Source: JBGLNJ01 sp964353405
GTDB lineage: Bacteria; Chloroflexota; Anaerolineae; Fen-1058
Reading direction: 5' to 3'
DNA: 22,739 nucleotides
Assembly (NCBI GenBank): GCA_964353405.1
Contig: CAYGWJ010000473.1
Span: 1-22,739, forward strand
Position 1 is the first letter of the stretch; each line of letters starts with the position of its first letter. The translations under genes were made by a program, and so were the position numbers. Of the stretch, positions 7,901 to 14,053 are shown piece after piece. The notes below the pieces were generated by a model. It was not told the DNA's origin, searched no databases, and saw only the letters and a list, made by a program, of their open reading frames with translations.

Positions 7901-8684
7901 GCCATTGCGGACCCTGGTCGGTCATAATCTTGACGCGATGCTCTGGTGTGCCAGCCAGGCTGACGCCCTGTCGGGTATGGACGCGCAGGATGGGTGCAAC
8001 CCCATTGTTGTACCCGCGCGGCGAGGGTCGCCAGCCCTCATCCGTCGCCGCCAGAAGGTTATGTGACTGCCAGCCCAATGACTGTGGGTTGACAATCTCG
8101 TCCAGGCGCAACAAGCCTTTGTTCGTGAACACAAGCGTTTCGGGCAGCAGGCAACCACCCTGCGCGATCTCACCAAAGGCCTTATCATAGACGCGCAAAA
8201 AGCCGACCGGGCCGGTGGCCTGGCCGGCGGACGAAGTCACAAAAGCACCCTTGGGCCGCAAGCGTGAAAATGAAAAGCCATTGCCGCCGCCGGTTTGCTG
8301 AATGAGCGCCGCATCGCGCAAGGTCTGAAAGATGCCGTCGCCACGCCGGCCCATGTCGTCCGAGATGGGCAGGACAAAGCACGCGGCCAGTTGTCCCAGC
8401 GGCGTGCCCGCGCCCGTGAACGTAGGCGAATTGGGAAAAAAGCGTAGACCCGTCAGCAATTCATAAAAGGCTTCTTCGGTCGCTGCAACGTCGCTGCCGT
8501 ATTCGCCTTCGGGTTGGGCGATCGCACGCGCCACACGGCTAAACATTTGCTCCGGCGTTTCGACCGGCTTACCGTCCGGCCCTTTGCGGAGATACCGCTT
8601 GGAAAGGACCGTACGGGCATTTTCGGACAGAGGTATCGGTTGACGCATAGTTTGACGAACAAGGGTTTGAGTCACATCTAACAT
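4926..8684 (-). CDS. nrdJ: Adenosylcobalamin-dependent (class II) ribonucleotide reductase, interrupted by an intein
   Basis: NrdJ reduces ribonucleotides to deoxyribonucleotides in the cytoplasm, using adenosylcobalamin to generate the active-site thiyl radical. The 1252-residue product is an 804-residue NrdJ plus a 448-residue intein (residues 178-625). Key residues are in place: C102 (ACFVLP), the NPCGE motif with radical Cys737 and Glu739, the partner Cys748, and the APTGT phosphate-binding segment. A C-terminal CPDCG...CYSCGYSEC cysteine cluster is also present and is likely to bind metal or act in redox. The ATG at 8684 has a GGAGGC ribosome site about 7 nt upstream. The repressor gene nrdR lies 113 bp upstream on the same strand, so the pair is probably co-transcribed and nrdJ may be under NrdR control. 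The extein-intein junctions read QGG|C and HN|T. Confidence 0.97.
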   Translation of the reverse strand: MLDVTQTLVRQTMRQPIPLSENARTVLSKRYLRKGPDGKPVETPEQMFSRVARAIAQPEGEYGSDVAATEEAFYELLTGLRFFPNSPTFTGAGTPLGQLAACFVLPISDDMGRRGDGIFQTLRDAALIQQTGGGNGFSFSRLRPKGAFVTSSAGQATGPVGFLRVYDKAFGEIAQGGCLLPETLVFTNKGLLRLDEIVNPQSLGWQSHNLLAATDEGWRPSPRGYNNGVAPILRVHTRQGVSLAGTPEHRVKIMTDQGPQWRTLQDLRSGDWVLVQLGQHRGQLHALRQPHSEHGNQVWPKLPSVLDEELAFFLGYLIGDGFVAAQPDDHRIGVSVAHTSYLMTEMPTLIERLFGVAVHRQQKPNDRSVTFVVDNRAVKDFLQLNGLGKSVSRRAQVPRLIRQSCPEVVGAFLRGLFEADGSLSHGYPDLSMTSQRLVEEVSTLLIGLGCPVRIRSITPGASHYGQATVYHLRIESALGLQAWRDRIGCDPRSRFAACMAWECDLRRESTYILPCARYWLQPVLDAITLEQIDARGRGMGRKFRSDNPRLRRALLRYLRDDRNLTRSGYDQLCQAFPAFAEHAVSPDGLWFAQVIGVESEDQALTLDLEVDGNHTYLANGLVTHNTRRGANMAVLRVDHPDILDFIRCKTSEDQITNFNISVGITDEFMRAVRDDRDFELIGPQDGKVWKVVRAHDIFDEIVKYAHHNGEPGVLFLDAANRTNPVPHLYELEATNPCGEQWLGPYENCCLGSINLAQHITPGGRVDWDKLEESTALSTHFLDNVVTANAYVPAVPQLKEAAHRARRIGLGIMGLGDLMYHLGIRYGSEEAQEFAGQVMEFARYHCMRTSVELAKQRGPFLAIEGSIYDPKNLKWEPPTPLAPYRRDWGRPPIHWDSIVAGIKRHGIRNAAQTTVAPTGTIGTVAGCEGYGCEPVFALAYIRHVNDNGRDLQLTYASPLFERALIDAGVEKEARREIYEQVMLKGSCQEVDVPESIRRTFVVSQDITHEEHVTMQAALQRFVDNSISKTTNLPVTATVDDVAQAYFLAWELGCKGLTIYVTGSREKVVLETKATRQAKEPPAPALPAKKPRPKVLPGTTYRMSTPLGTTFVTINENGGGEPFEIFMHTSKAGSETYAVSEAMGRLISYILRLTSPVPPTERLTEVVNQLSGIGGGRPLGFGPNRILSLPDGVAHVLAEYLGQQPVPGDSGHGQEPEATQLAFKLGDLCPDCGHASLVEEEGCRKCYSCGYSEC
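6810..8153 (-). mobile_element. Intein with LAGLIDADG homing endonuclease inside NrdJ
   Basis: Residues 178-625 of the precursor interrupt the conserved QGG-TRRGANM segment of NrdJ. The first residue is Cys178, and the last residues are His624-Asn625 followed by Thr626, which together form a complete splicing set. The block B TxxH is T246-H249 (GTPEHRV), and the C-terminal block reads GNHTYLANGLVTHN. The insert contains two LAGLIDADG helices, LGYLIGDG (about 314-321) and LRGLFEADG (about 413-421), with both catalytic aspartates (D320, D420) retained. The endonuclease therefore looks intact and possibly active. The element is an in-frame selfish insertion, and excision restores an uninterrupted 804-residue enzyme. 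Confidence 0.95.
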
Positions 8685-8735
8685 TATATCGCCTCCAGAC
8701 AGGTCGGGCAGTCAACACATCACACAAGGGGGAAA

Positions 8736-8795
8736 GCCACAAACACAACCGTCCCCCGGCGACCAAAAGCAAACCTGGACGCCAGGGGACGGGAA
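8736..8795 (-). promoter_or_regulatory. Strong hairpin between nrdR and nrdJ
   Basis: On the minus strand CCGTCCCCTGGCG pairs with CGCCGGGGGACGG (13 pairs including one G-U) around an approximately 18-nt loop, just after the nrdR stop. No T run follows, so it is not a typical terminator. It could attenuate read-through or stabilise the 3' end or leader of nrdJ mRNA. Confidence 0.5.
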
Positions 8796-8797
8796 AA

Positions 8798-9250
8798 CTA
8801 GCGCTCAAGAATTCGATCTATTTCACGCCGAACAGACTCGACATCAGCCAGCCCCAGATAAACGATGGCATACCGAATATAGGCGACCTGATCTATATCC
8901 TTCAATCCGGCAATCACCAGATCGCCGATCATCTTGGCCGTCAACTCGGCCTTGCCCGTGGATTGAATCCGTGCCTCGACGCGATCCACCAGCCCCTCCA
9001 GCGATTCACTGGGGATGGGCCGCTTGGCACACGCCAGACGAATTCCTTCCAGCAGCTTGTGGCGGTCGAACGGCTCGCGCCGCCCATCGCTCTTGACGAC
9101 CACCGGCGTCGCCAGCACCACTCGCTCGACGGTGGAAAAGCGCTGCCCGCATTTCAAGCACGCGCGGCGTCGGCGGACGCCGCCCGCCTGTGCCTCGCGC
9201 GTGGTATCTATGACTTTGCTTTCGGCTTCGCCGCAGTGCGGGCATTTCAT
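8798..9250 (-). CDS. nrdR: Transcriptional repressor NrdR
   Basis: NrdR is the nucleotide-sensing repressor of ribonucleotide reductase genes. It binds DNA through a zinc ribbon and senses ATP/dATP through an ATP-cone domain. The protein has 150 residues, the normal length. The ribbon ligands are C3, C6, C31 and C34 (MKCPHCG ... CLKCGQRF), and the ATP-cone spans about residues 46-136 (VVVKSDGRREPFDRHKL onward). The ATG at 9250 is chosen because homologues begin exactly MKCPHC and a GGAG site lies about 8 nt upstream. A longer reading frame upstream adds unrelated residues across the promoter. The gene is the first of an nrdR-nrdJ unit with the promoter at 9327-9355. Confidence 0.97.
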   Translation of the reverse strand: MKCPHCGEAESKVIDTTREAQAGGVRRRRACLKCGQRFSTVERVVLATPVVVKSDGRREPFDRHKLLEGIRLACAKRPIPSESLEGLVDRVEARIQSTGKAELTAKMIGDLVIAGLKDIDQVAYIRYAIVYLGLADVESVRREIDRILER

Positions 9251-9294
9251 CTTGCTATCTCCGTTATGCCTATATCTATGCCCAATAGACAAAA

Positions 9295-9315
9295 TACCCC
9301 CCATATTTGGGGGTA
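9295..9315. promoter_or_regulatory. Inverted repeat in the nrdR leader
   Basis: TACCCCC (9295-9301) and GGGGGTA (9309-9315) form perfect 7-bp arms around an AT-rich centre (CATATTT). The site begins about 5 nt downstream of the predicted transcription start, a position suited to an operator or a leader hairpin. Confidence 0.45.
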
Positions 9316-9326
9316 AGCGCTTTGGG

Positions 9327-9355
9327 ATTATAGCACACTTGCTCTGTGCTTTCAA
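9327..9355 (-). promoter_or_regulatory. Sigma70-type promoter of nrdR-nrdJ, with a dyad in the spacer
   Basis: On the minus strand TTGAAA (9355-9350) and a perfect TATAAT (9332-9327) are separated by exactly 17 nt, and a TG lies one base before the -10 box. The spacer is itself an inverted repeat: AGCACA and TGTGCT arms (9332-9350) share one base with each box. An operator over the promoter core is an inference; the sequence is not an obvious NrdR box. Confidence 0.75.
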
Positions 9356-9469
9356 TAGGCCAGGGGCTGACCGACCTTAAAAGTTGGCAGGTTTTAAGAC
9401 GAGCACTGGCCTCAAGCGGCGGGGCTGCAATCCTTCTGTTTTCTAACCTTATTCTGACCTTTCAGGCGC

Positions 9470-10371
9470 TCAGGTTGGCATTGGCAAGAAATTGTGGTGG
9501 ATGCCGACCGCCGCAGGCGACGCGCTGCGCGTGCCACCGCCGTGAGCATCGCCGTTGACCCAGTCGGTGAGCCACGCTGGTCCGCCCGATGGCGCGACGA
9601 TGGCGTCGAGTTGATACTTGCGCAGCGTCGCGTCAATGCCGTCGTCTCGCGCGAGGCGATGATTGGCTTCCAACGCCTTGATGTACGTTTCGCCGGTGAG
9701 CGGTCCTTTGGCTTCCGATTTGATCATGACATCTTGCCCAAAGCAGGGCATCACCCTGGCTCGATGCCGCTCGTTGAACTCGATAATGTCCTTGAGCGAA
9801 TGTACCGGGGCGTTCGGGCCAAGGCTGGCGAGATATCTGCTCAGATCATTTTTGAATTCGTACAGCAATACCTCGAATTCCGTCTCGCGAAACTTGCCTT
9901 TGGTTTCGATATTGGTCTGTCCGCCTCGACTGCTCCAGCCGCTGGACGAATAGTCGGAGCGAAAGTTGGCCCATTCGGAGAGATTGGTTTTGCCCAAGAT
10001 GACCGCGCCCGCCTCGCGCAGTTTTTGCGCGACAAACGAATCCTGTGGCGCGATGGAGCCTTCCAGCGCCAGCGAGCCGGCCGTCGTCATCATCTTGTCG
10101 GCGGTGCCAACCCCTGGGGAAGCCCAGGGGCAATGTTATCCTTGAGCAGCACGGGGATGCCGTGCAACGGACCGCGCGGGGCTTGTCGCTCGGCGTCAAG
10201 CGCGTCAGCGATCGCCAGCGCATCGGGATCGAGTTCGATGACAGAGTTGAGCGATGGTCCTTGCCGGTCGAGTCGTTCGATGCGGTCGAGGTACATTTCC
10301 GTCAGCCCTCGCGCAGTGTACTCGCCCGAATTCATTTTGGCTTGCAGTTCGGTGATGGTCAATTCTTCCAT
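9470..10371 (-). pseudogene. Decayed amidase-signature (GatA-like) amidase
   Basis: The N-terminal part (MEELTITEL ... LHGIPVLLKDNI, from the ATG at 10371 with GAGG upstream) and later parts (MMTTAGSLALEG ... ILGKTNLSEWANF; IVAPSGGPAWLTDWVNGD) are clear amidase-signature segments, but in two frames. The break is a 20-bp palindrome at 10111-10130. Removing it plus one flanking CAA (23 nt) joins KDNI to GTADKMMTTAG in frame. At about 9913 the text jumps from RGGQTN to IETKGKF. This looks like a large in-frame deletion that removed the GSSSG region with the catalytic serines. The C-terminal region after about 9470 is also gone. Lys of KDN remains, but the Ser-Ser-Lys triad cannot form. The family identity is firm; the enzyme is surely inactive. 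Confidence 0.88.
10111..10130. repeat. 20-bp palindromic repeat, copy 2, inside the amidase pseudogene
   Basis: CCCCTGGG and CCCAGGGG are perfect arms around GAAG, flanked by CAA on both sides. With one CAA it makes a 23-nt insertion that shifts the amidase frame. Confidence 0.88.
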
Positions 10372-10409
10372 TTCGAGACCTCGCACGACTGGCTAAAGTG
10401 ATCTCAAGC

Positions 10410-10437
10410 GAGGAGCGTCACAGGGGTGACGCTCCTC
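10410..10437. repeat. Perfect 12-bp inverted repeat between ftsZ and the amidase remnant
   Basis: GAGGAGCGTCAC (10410-10421) and GTGACGCTCCTC (10426-10437) are perfect arms around AGGG. It could fold into a very stable hairpin 3' of ftsZ. No T run follows on the minus strand, so it is not a classical terminator. It shares the GACGCTCC core with the nested palindrome at 18426. Confidence 0.85.
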
Positions 10438-10477
10438 ACTTCCTGAGCCAACACCTAGGCTCGATGTATTCACCTTG

Positions 10478-10497
10478 CCCCTGGGCTTTCCCAGGGG
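10478..10497. repeat. 20-bp palindromic repeat, copy 3
   Basis: CCCCTGGG and CCCAGGGG are perfect arms around CTTT, about 30 nt downstream of the ftsZ stop. Confidence 0.85.
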
Positions 10498-10526
10498 GCG
10501 CGACGGTCGTGGTGGTGTGCTGCCGT

Positions 10527-11759
10527 CTACCGGCCCTTGTTGCGCGGATTGCGCAAGAACGGCGGAATATCCAAATCCGAATCGTTATTGAAAACGCGGC
10601 TCGGCAGTTCCGGCTGCACCGGCTGGCGCGGCGCAGGCGGTTCCGGCGCAACGGTCACCGTGGTGACCGGAGCCGGGCGCACAGACTGAACCGGCGCGGA
10701 CGCTGCCGCCACAGTCGCGCGAGCGCCCACTGTCTCCAACACTTGAGCGCGCCGCTCCACACGTGGAGCCGCCTGCGTTTGAGCGGCCGGCTTGATCATC
10801 ACCGGCGTCGGCTGGTCAAAACCGGTTGCGATGACGGTGATGCGGACGTCGTCCTTCATGTTCTCGTCAATCACCGCGCCAAAAATCAGGTTCACATCCG
10901 GGTGCGCGGTCGTCTTGATGATCTCGGCGGCCTGGTTCACTTCGTACAGCGTCAGCGAAGGCCCGCCCGTGACGTTGAACAGGATGCCGCGCGCGCCGTC
11001 AATCGTCACGTCGAGCAGCTTGCTGCTGATGGCCTGCTGGGCCGCGTCCACTGCGCGATTGTCGCCCGTGCCGTTGCCGACCGCCATCAACGCCGCGCCC
11101 CCCTCGGACATGACCGTCCTGACATCCGCAAAGTCCAGGTTGATGAGGCCCGGCACCGTGATGACCTCGCTGATGCCCTGGATGCCCTGGCGCAAAACGT
11201 CATCGGCCACGCGGAAGGCAGCCTGCAAGCTGGCACGCTTGTCTACGATTTCGAGCAAGCGGTCGTTCGGGATCACGATGAGTGTGTCCACCTGGTCCTT
11301 GAGCTTGGCGATGCCCGTCTCCGCCACCTTGCTGCGCCGGCCGCCCTCAAAGGAAAACGGCCGCGTCACCACGCCGATGGTCAGCGCGCCGACTTCTTTT
11401 GCCACGCGGGCCACGACCGTGCTGGCGCCCGTGCCGGTGCCGCCGCCCATGCCGGCCGTGACAAAGACCATGTCCGCGCCCTTGAGCACTTCGTACAAGT
11501 CGTCGCTGGACTCTTCGGCGGCTTTCTCGCCGATTTCAGGGTTGCCGCCCGCTCCCAGCCCGCGCGTGAGCTTGTCGCCGATGCGAACGCGCTTGGGCGC
11601 CCCGGCCAGCATCAACGCCTGCGCGTCAGTGTTGACGGCAATGAACTCGACGCCACGCAATCCTTCGGCAATCATCCGATTGACGGCATTGACACCGCCG
11701 CCACCCACTCCGACGACACGAATCTGCGCGAAATTTTCGTTTTGAACCTGGGGTTGCAT
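10527..11759 (-). CDS. ftsZ: Cell division protein FtsZ
   Basis: This is the tubulin-like GTPase that forms the cytokinetic ring. The product has 410 residues. The glycine-rich GGGGVNAVNRM loop starts near residue 19. The tubulin signature GGGTGTG is at 105-111, and the catalytic T7 loop NLDFADVRTVM is at 207-217. A proline/alanine-rich linker of about 70 residues leads to the C-terminal peptide DLDIPPFLRN, the docking site for FtsA and other partners, followed by a short basic tail. The ATG at 11759 has a very strong AGGAGGAGG ribosome site about 7 nt upstream, as suits an abundant protein. It is the last dcw gene here, 153 bp after ftsA. That gap holds a degenerate 20-bp palindrome and may carry a local promoter, though I see no clear boxes. 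Confidence 0.98.
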   Translation of the reverse strand: MQPQVQNENFAQIRVVGVGGGGVNAVNRMIAEGLRGVEFIAVNTDAQALMLAGAPKRVRIGDKLTRGLGAGGNPEIGEKAAEESSDDLYEVLKGADMVFVTAGMGGGTGTGASTVVARVAKEVGALTIGVVTRPFSFEGGRRSKVAETGIAKLKDQVDTLIVIPNDRLLEIVDKRASLQAAFRVADDVLRQGIQGISEVITVPGLINLDFADVRTVMSEGGAALMAVGNGTGDNRAVDAAQQAISSKLLDVTIDGARGILFNVTGGPSLTLYEVNQAAEIIKTTAHPDVNLIFGAVIDENMKDDVRITVIATGFDQPTPVMIKPAAQTQAAPRVERRAQVLETVGARATVAAASAPVQSVRPAPVTTVTVAPEPPAPRQPVQPELPSRVFNNDSDLDIPPFLRNPRNKGR

Positions 11760-11811
11760 TTTGATTCCTCCTCCTGTCTGTCTATCACCTGCTGATAATG
11801 GCTGATGGTGA

Positions 11812-11831
11812 CCCCTGATAAGTCCCAGGGA
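11812..11831. repeat. 20-bp palindromic repeat, copy 4 (degenerate)
   Basis: CCCCTG...CCCAGGGA keeps the length and outer arms of the family with several mismatches in the inner arm. It lies in the leader between ftsA and ftsZ. Confidence 0.55.
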
Positions 11832-11912
11832 TTGACCACTGACGGTCTGGACGTTTTACGCCGTGTGCTTGACGTTTCGCCGCTAGGGCGGTTTCTCGAA
11901 TGTTTTCATCGT

Positions 11913-13142
11913 CTACCCCCTATCCGGCAAAAGCGCTCTGAACCAATCCATAAAGCGCCGGCCCACGCCCGGCCCATGCTGCGCTGCACTGGGGCCGATG
12001 GCGCCCTGTCGCTGCCCCCAGCGAATCAGGCCAACGCTCGTGGCAAACGCCGGTGACATGATCGAGTCGGTAAGGCCCAGCAAATCACTCGGCCCGCCCA
12101 CTCGCACCGGCAGCTTTAATACCTGGCGTCCCAACTCGCGGATGCCGCGCAACTGTGCCGTGCCCCCGGTCAGCACGACACCCGCCGGCAGCAATCCGTC
12201 GTAACCGCTGCGCTTGATCTCTTGCATCACCAGGCTAAAGATTTCTTCGACGCGCGCTTCGATCACCTGCGCCATTTCCCGGCGAGGGACTTTTGTTGGC
12301 ACGTTATCGCCAAAGGTCGTCACCTGAATCATCTCAGCCGGGTCAACGGCTTCGGAGAACGCATGGCCGAATTGAATCTTGGCTTCTTCGGCAGCGGTGT
12401 TGGGCATCTTCATCACCACGGCAATGTCGTTGGTCAAATGGTTGCCACCTACCGCCAGAATCGTCGTGTGCCAGATGCTGCCCTCGATAAAGACGGCAAT
12501 ATCGGTCGTGCCGCCGCCAATGTCCACCAGCACCACGCCCATCTCGCGCTCGGCATCAGCCAGCACCGCTTCGCCCGAAGCCAGCGGGTCGAGCACCAGC
12601 TCGTCCACGCCCACGCCCGCATCCTCGACGCACTTGATCAGATTGTGGATGGACGAGACCGCGCCCGTGATGATGTGCGCTTCCACTTCGAGTCGAAAGC
12701 CCACCATGCCCACCGGGTCGCGGATACCTTCCTGCCCGTCCACGGTGTAGCCGCGTGGGACAATGTGGACGACCTCGCGGTCGTGCGGGATGGCGATGGC
12801 GCGCGCCGCGTCCAATGCGCGGTCCACGTCTTCCGGTGTGATGCCGCGCTCGCCGCGTTGAACGGCGATGACCCCCCGGCTGTTGAGCGACGTCACGTGC
12901 GCGCCCGCCAGGCTCACGTGCGCGCGCTCGACGTCGTAGCCGCTGATGCGCTCGGCTTTTTCCACCGACGCCTGAATCGCCTGGGTCGCTTCGTTCACGT
13001 TCACAATGACGCCCTTGCGGACGCCCCGCGACGGCACCGTCCCGACGCCGACAACGCGGATGATGTCGCCGTCGCCTATTTCACCGACGAGGGTGCAAAC
13101 TTTGGTCGTGCCAACGTCAATGCCAACAATGGTTTGTTCCAC
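11913..13142 (-). CDS. ftsA: Cell division protein FtsA
   Basis: This actin-like ATPase tethers FtsZ to the membrane and recruits later divisome proteins. The product has 409 residues. The phosphate-1 motif IVGIDVGTTKV is at about 5-15, phosphate-2 VLVDIGGGTTDIAVF at about 204-218, and the adenosine motif VVLTGGTAQLRG comes near the end. The last residues RRFMDWFRALLP form the amphipathic membrane-targeting helix. The start is GTG at 13142, with GAGG 6 nt upstream. A nearby ATG is out of frame. Only 39 bp separate it from ftsQ upstream, so the two are co-transcribed. All motifs expected of a functional FtsA are present. Confidence 0.97.
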   Translation of the reverse strand: MEQTIVGIDVGTTKVCTLVGEIGDGDIIRVVGVGTVPSRGVRKGVIVNVNEATQAIQASVEKAERISGYDVERAHVSLAGAHVTSLNSRGVIAVQRGERGITPEDVDRALDAARAIAIPHDREVVHIVPRGYTVDGQEGIRDPVGMVGFRLEVEAHIITGAVSSIHNLIKCVEDAGVGVDELVLDPLASGEAVLADAEREMGVVLVDIGGGTTDIAVFIEGSIWHTTILAVGGNHLTNDIAVVMKMPNTAAEEAKIQFGHAFSEAVDPAEMIQVTTFGDNVPTKVPRREMAQVIEARVEEIFSLVMQEIKRSGYDGLLPAGVVLTGGTAQLRGIRELGRQVLKLPVRVGGPSDLLGLTDSIMSPAFATSVGLIRWGQRQGAIGPSAAQHGPGVGRRFMDWFRALLPDRG

Positions 13143-13181
13143 AACGAGCCTCGATGCATGCTGCGTGTTGCGTGCTAAACC

Positions 13182-13982
13182 CTATTTGCCATAGTACGGC
13201 GCTTGCGGGTAACGTACATCCAGGTACTTTGGACGCACCTGGCGGGAAGCCAGGTCAGCCGCAACGACTTTCCACATGTCCACGCGCGCCGCCATCTCGC
13301 CGGCCTGAAAGCGTCCCACGCCCATATACACCGGCCAGTTGCCCTGCGGGTCGCTGAACTCTACACCGCGCTCGGTCGTGTAGCGGAAACCTTTGACCTC
13401 AGGCAACACCCGGACCAATTCCAGCAGCGTATTCACCAGCGCTCGATCCACCTGCTGGCCTGGCAAGAGCGCGGGCACGCTGGGCGCCGCTTCGACCACG
13501 GGAACGTCGGGTGACTGACCGCGCGCGGGAAAGGCCACACCCTCGGCGTCCACCCACGTGCGCGTCTGACCTTGCCGCCACTCAAAGGCCGGTTCCCGCT
13601 CCAACACCTGGATCGTGCATTCGGCGGGCAGCCCACACCAGATGAACGCCGACCGCAACTCGGGCAGGTGGCCCACCAAATCCCTGGCGGCACGTTCCGG
13701 CTGAAGCCACAGCACATGCAGCGTTTGGATCTGGCTGGCCGCAACAATCTCGTTGGCCGGGACGCGCTGATTGCCCGTCACCGCCGGGTTGTAAACATAA
13801 AACGCTTCGCCGAGCGTCAACTCTAGCGCCGCCAGCACCGCCAAAAATAGAATCGCCACGCTGATCGCCCGCGCACTCGTAGCGGCGTCGATCGCCTCCG
13901 GCGCCAGCCGCGTTTCGCCCGTGGCTGTCGTCATGAATAGTTTTTTGCGTCGCCGCGCGGGCGGCTTGCGCCACAGGCTCAC
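13182..13982 (-). CDS. ftsQ: Cell division protein FtsQ/DivIB
   Basis: This bitopic inner-membrane protein links early and late divisome components. The 266 residues divide into a basic cytoplasmic tail (about 1-38, with RRRKK), one membrane helix (about 39-58, AISVAILFLAVLAALELTLG), and an extracytoplasmic POTRA domain (about 62-130, FYVYNPAVTGNQRV ... LEREPAFEW). A beta domain follows, ending in PKYLDVRYPQAPYYGK. Identity rests on the POTRA pattern, the topology and the position between ddl and ftsA. The start is GTG at 13982, with GGAG about 8 nt upstream. Two 20-bp palindromes fill most of the 71-bp gap to ddl. Confidence 0.92.
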   Translation of the reverse strand: MSLWRKPPARRRKKLFMTTATGETRLAPEAIDAATSARAISVAILFLAVLAALELTLGEAFYVYNPAVTGNQRVPANEIVAASQIQTLHVLWLQPERAARDLVGHLPELRSAFIWCGLPAECTIQVLEREPAFEWRQGQTRTWVDAEGVAFPARGQSPDVPVVEAAPSVPALLPGQQVDRALVNTLLELVRVLPEVKGFRYTTERGVEFSDPQGNWPVYMGVGRFQAGEMAARVDMWKVVAADLASRQVRPKYLDVRYPQAPYYGK

Positions 13983-14002
13983 TGGTTACTCTCCGTCCTC
14001 AA

Positions 14003-14022
14003 CCCCTGGGATTTCCCAGGGG
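14003..14022. repeat. 20-bp palindromic repeat, copy 5a
   Basis: CCCCTGGG and CCCAGGGG are perfect arms around ATTT, flanked by CAA on both sides, in the ddl-ftsQ gap. Copy 5b starts 3 nt later. Confidence 0.88.
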
Positions 14023-14025
14023 CAA

Positions 14026-14045
14026 CCCCTGGCAAGTCCCAGGGG
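14026..14045. repeat. 20-bp palindromic repeat, copy 5b
   Basis: CCCCTGG and CCAGGGG are perfect arms around CAAGTC, tandem to copy 5a with a 3-nt CAA spacer. It ends 8 nt before the ddl stop codon. Confidence 0.86.
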
Positions 14046-14053
14046 GCAGCCGT

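Noticed and set aside
8685..9355. Canonical NrdR boxes upstream of nrdR or nrdJ
   Set aside because: No ACAC-AT-rich-GTGT type pair is visible. The spacer dyad has a GC-containing centre and differs from the consensus, so it is reported only as an unassigned operator candidate.
10410..10437. Rho-independent terminator after ftsZ
   Set aside because: The 12-bp stem is perfect, but no T run follows on the minus strand and it lies about 90 nt beyond the stop behind another palindrome. It is recorded as an inverted repeat instead.
10398..11795. Long plus-strand open frame of 465 codons opposite ftsZ
   Set aside because: It is the antisense of ftsZ. The composition is His/Arg-rich without domain motifs, and the minus-strand gene is unambiguous. 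Long open antisense frames are expected at this GC content; the same applies to 5655-6890 opposite nrdJ and 12222-13178 opposite ftsA.
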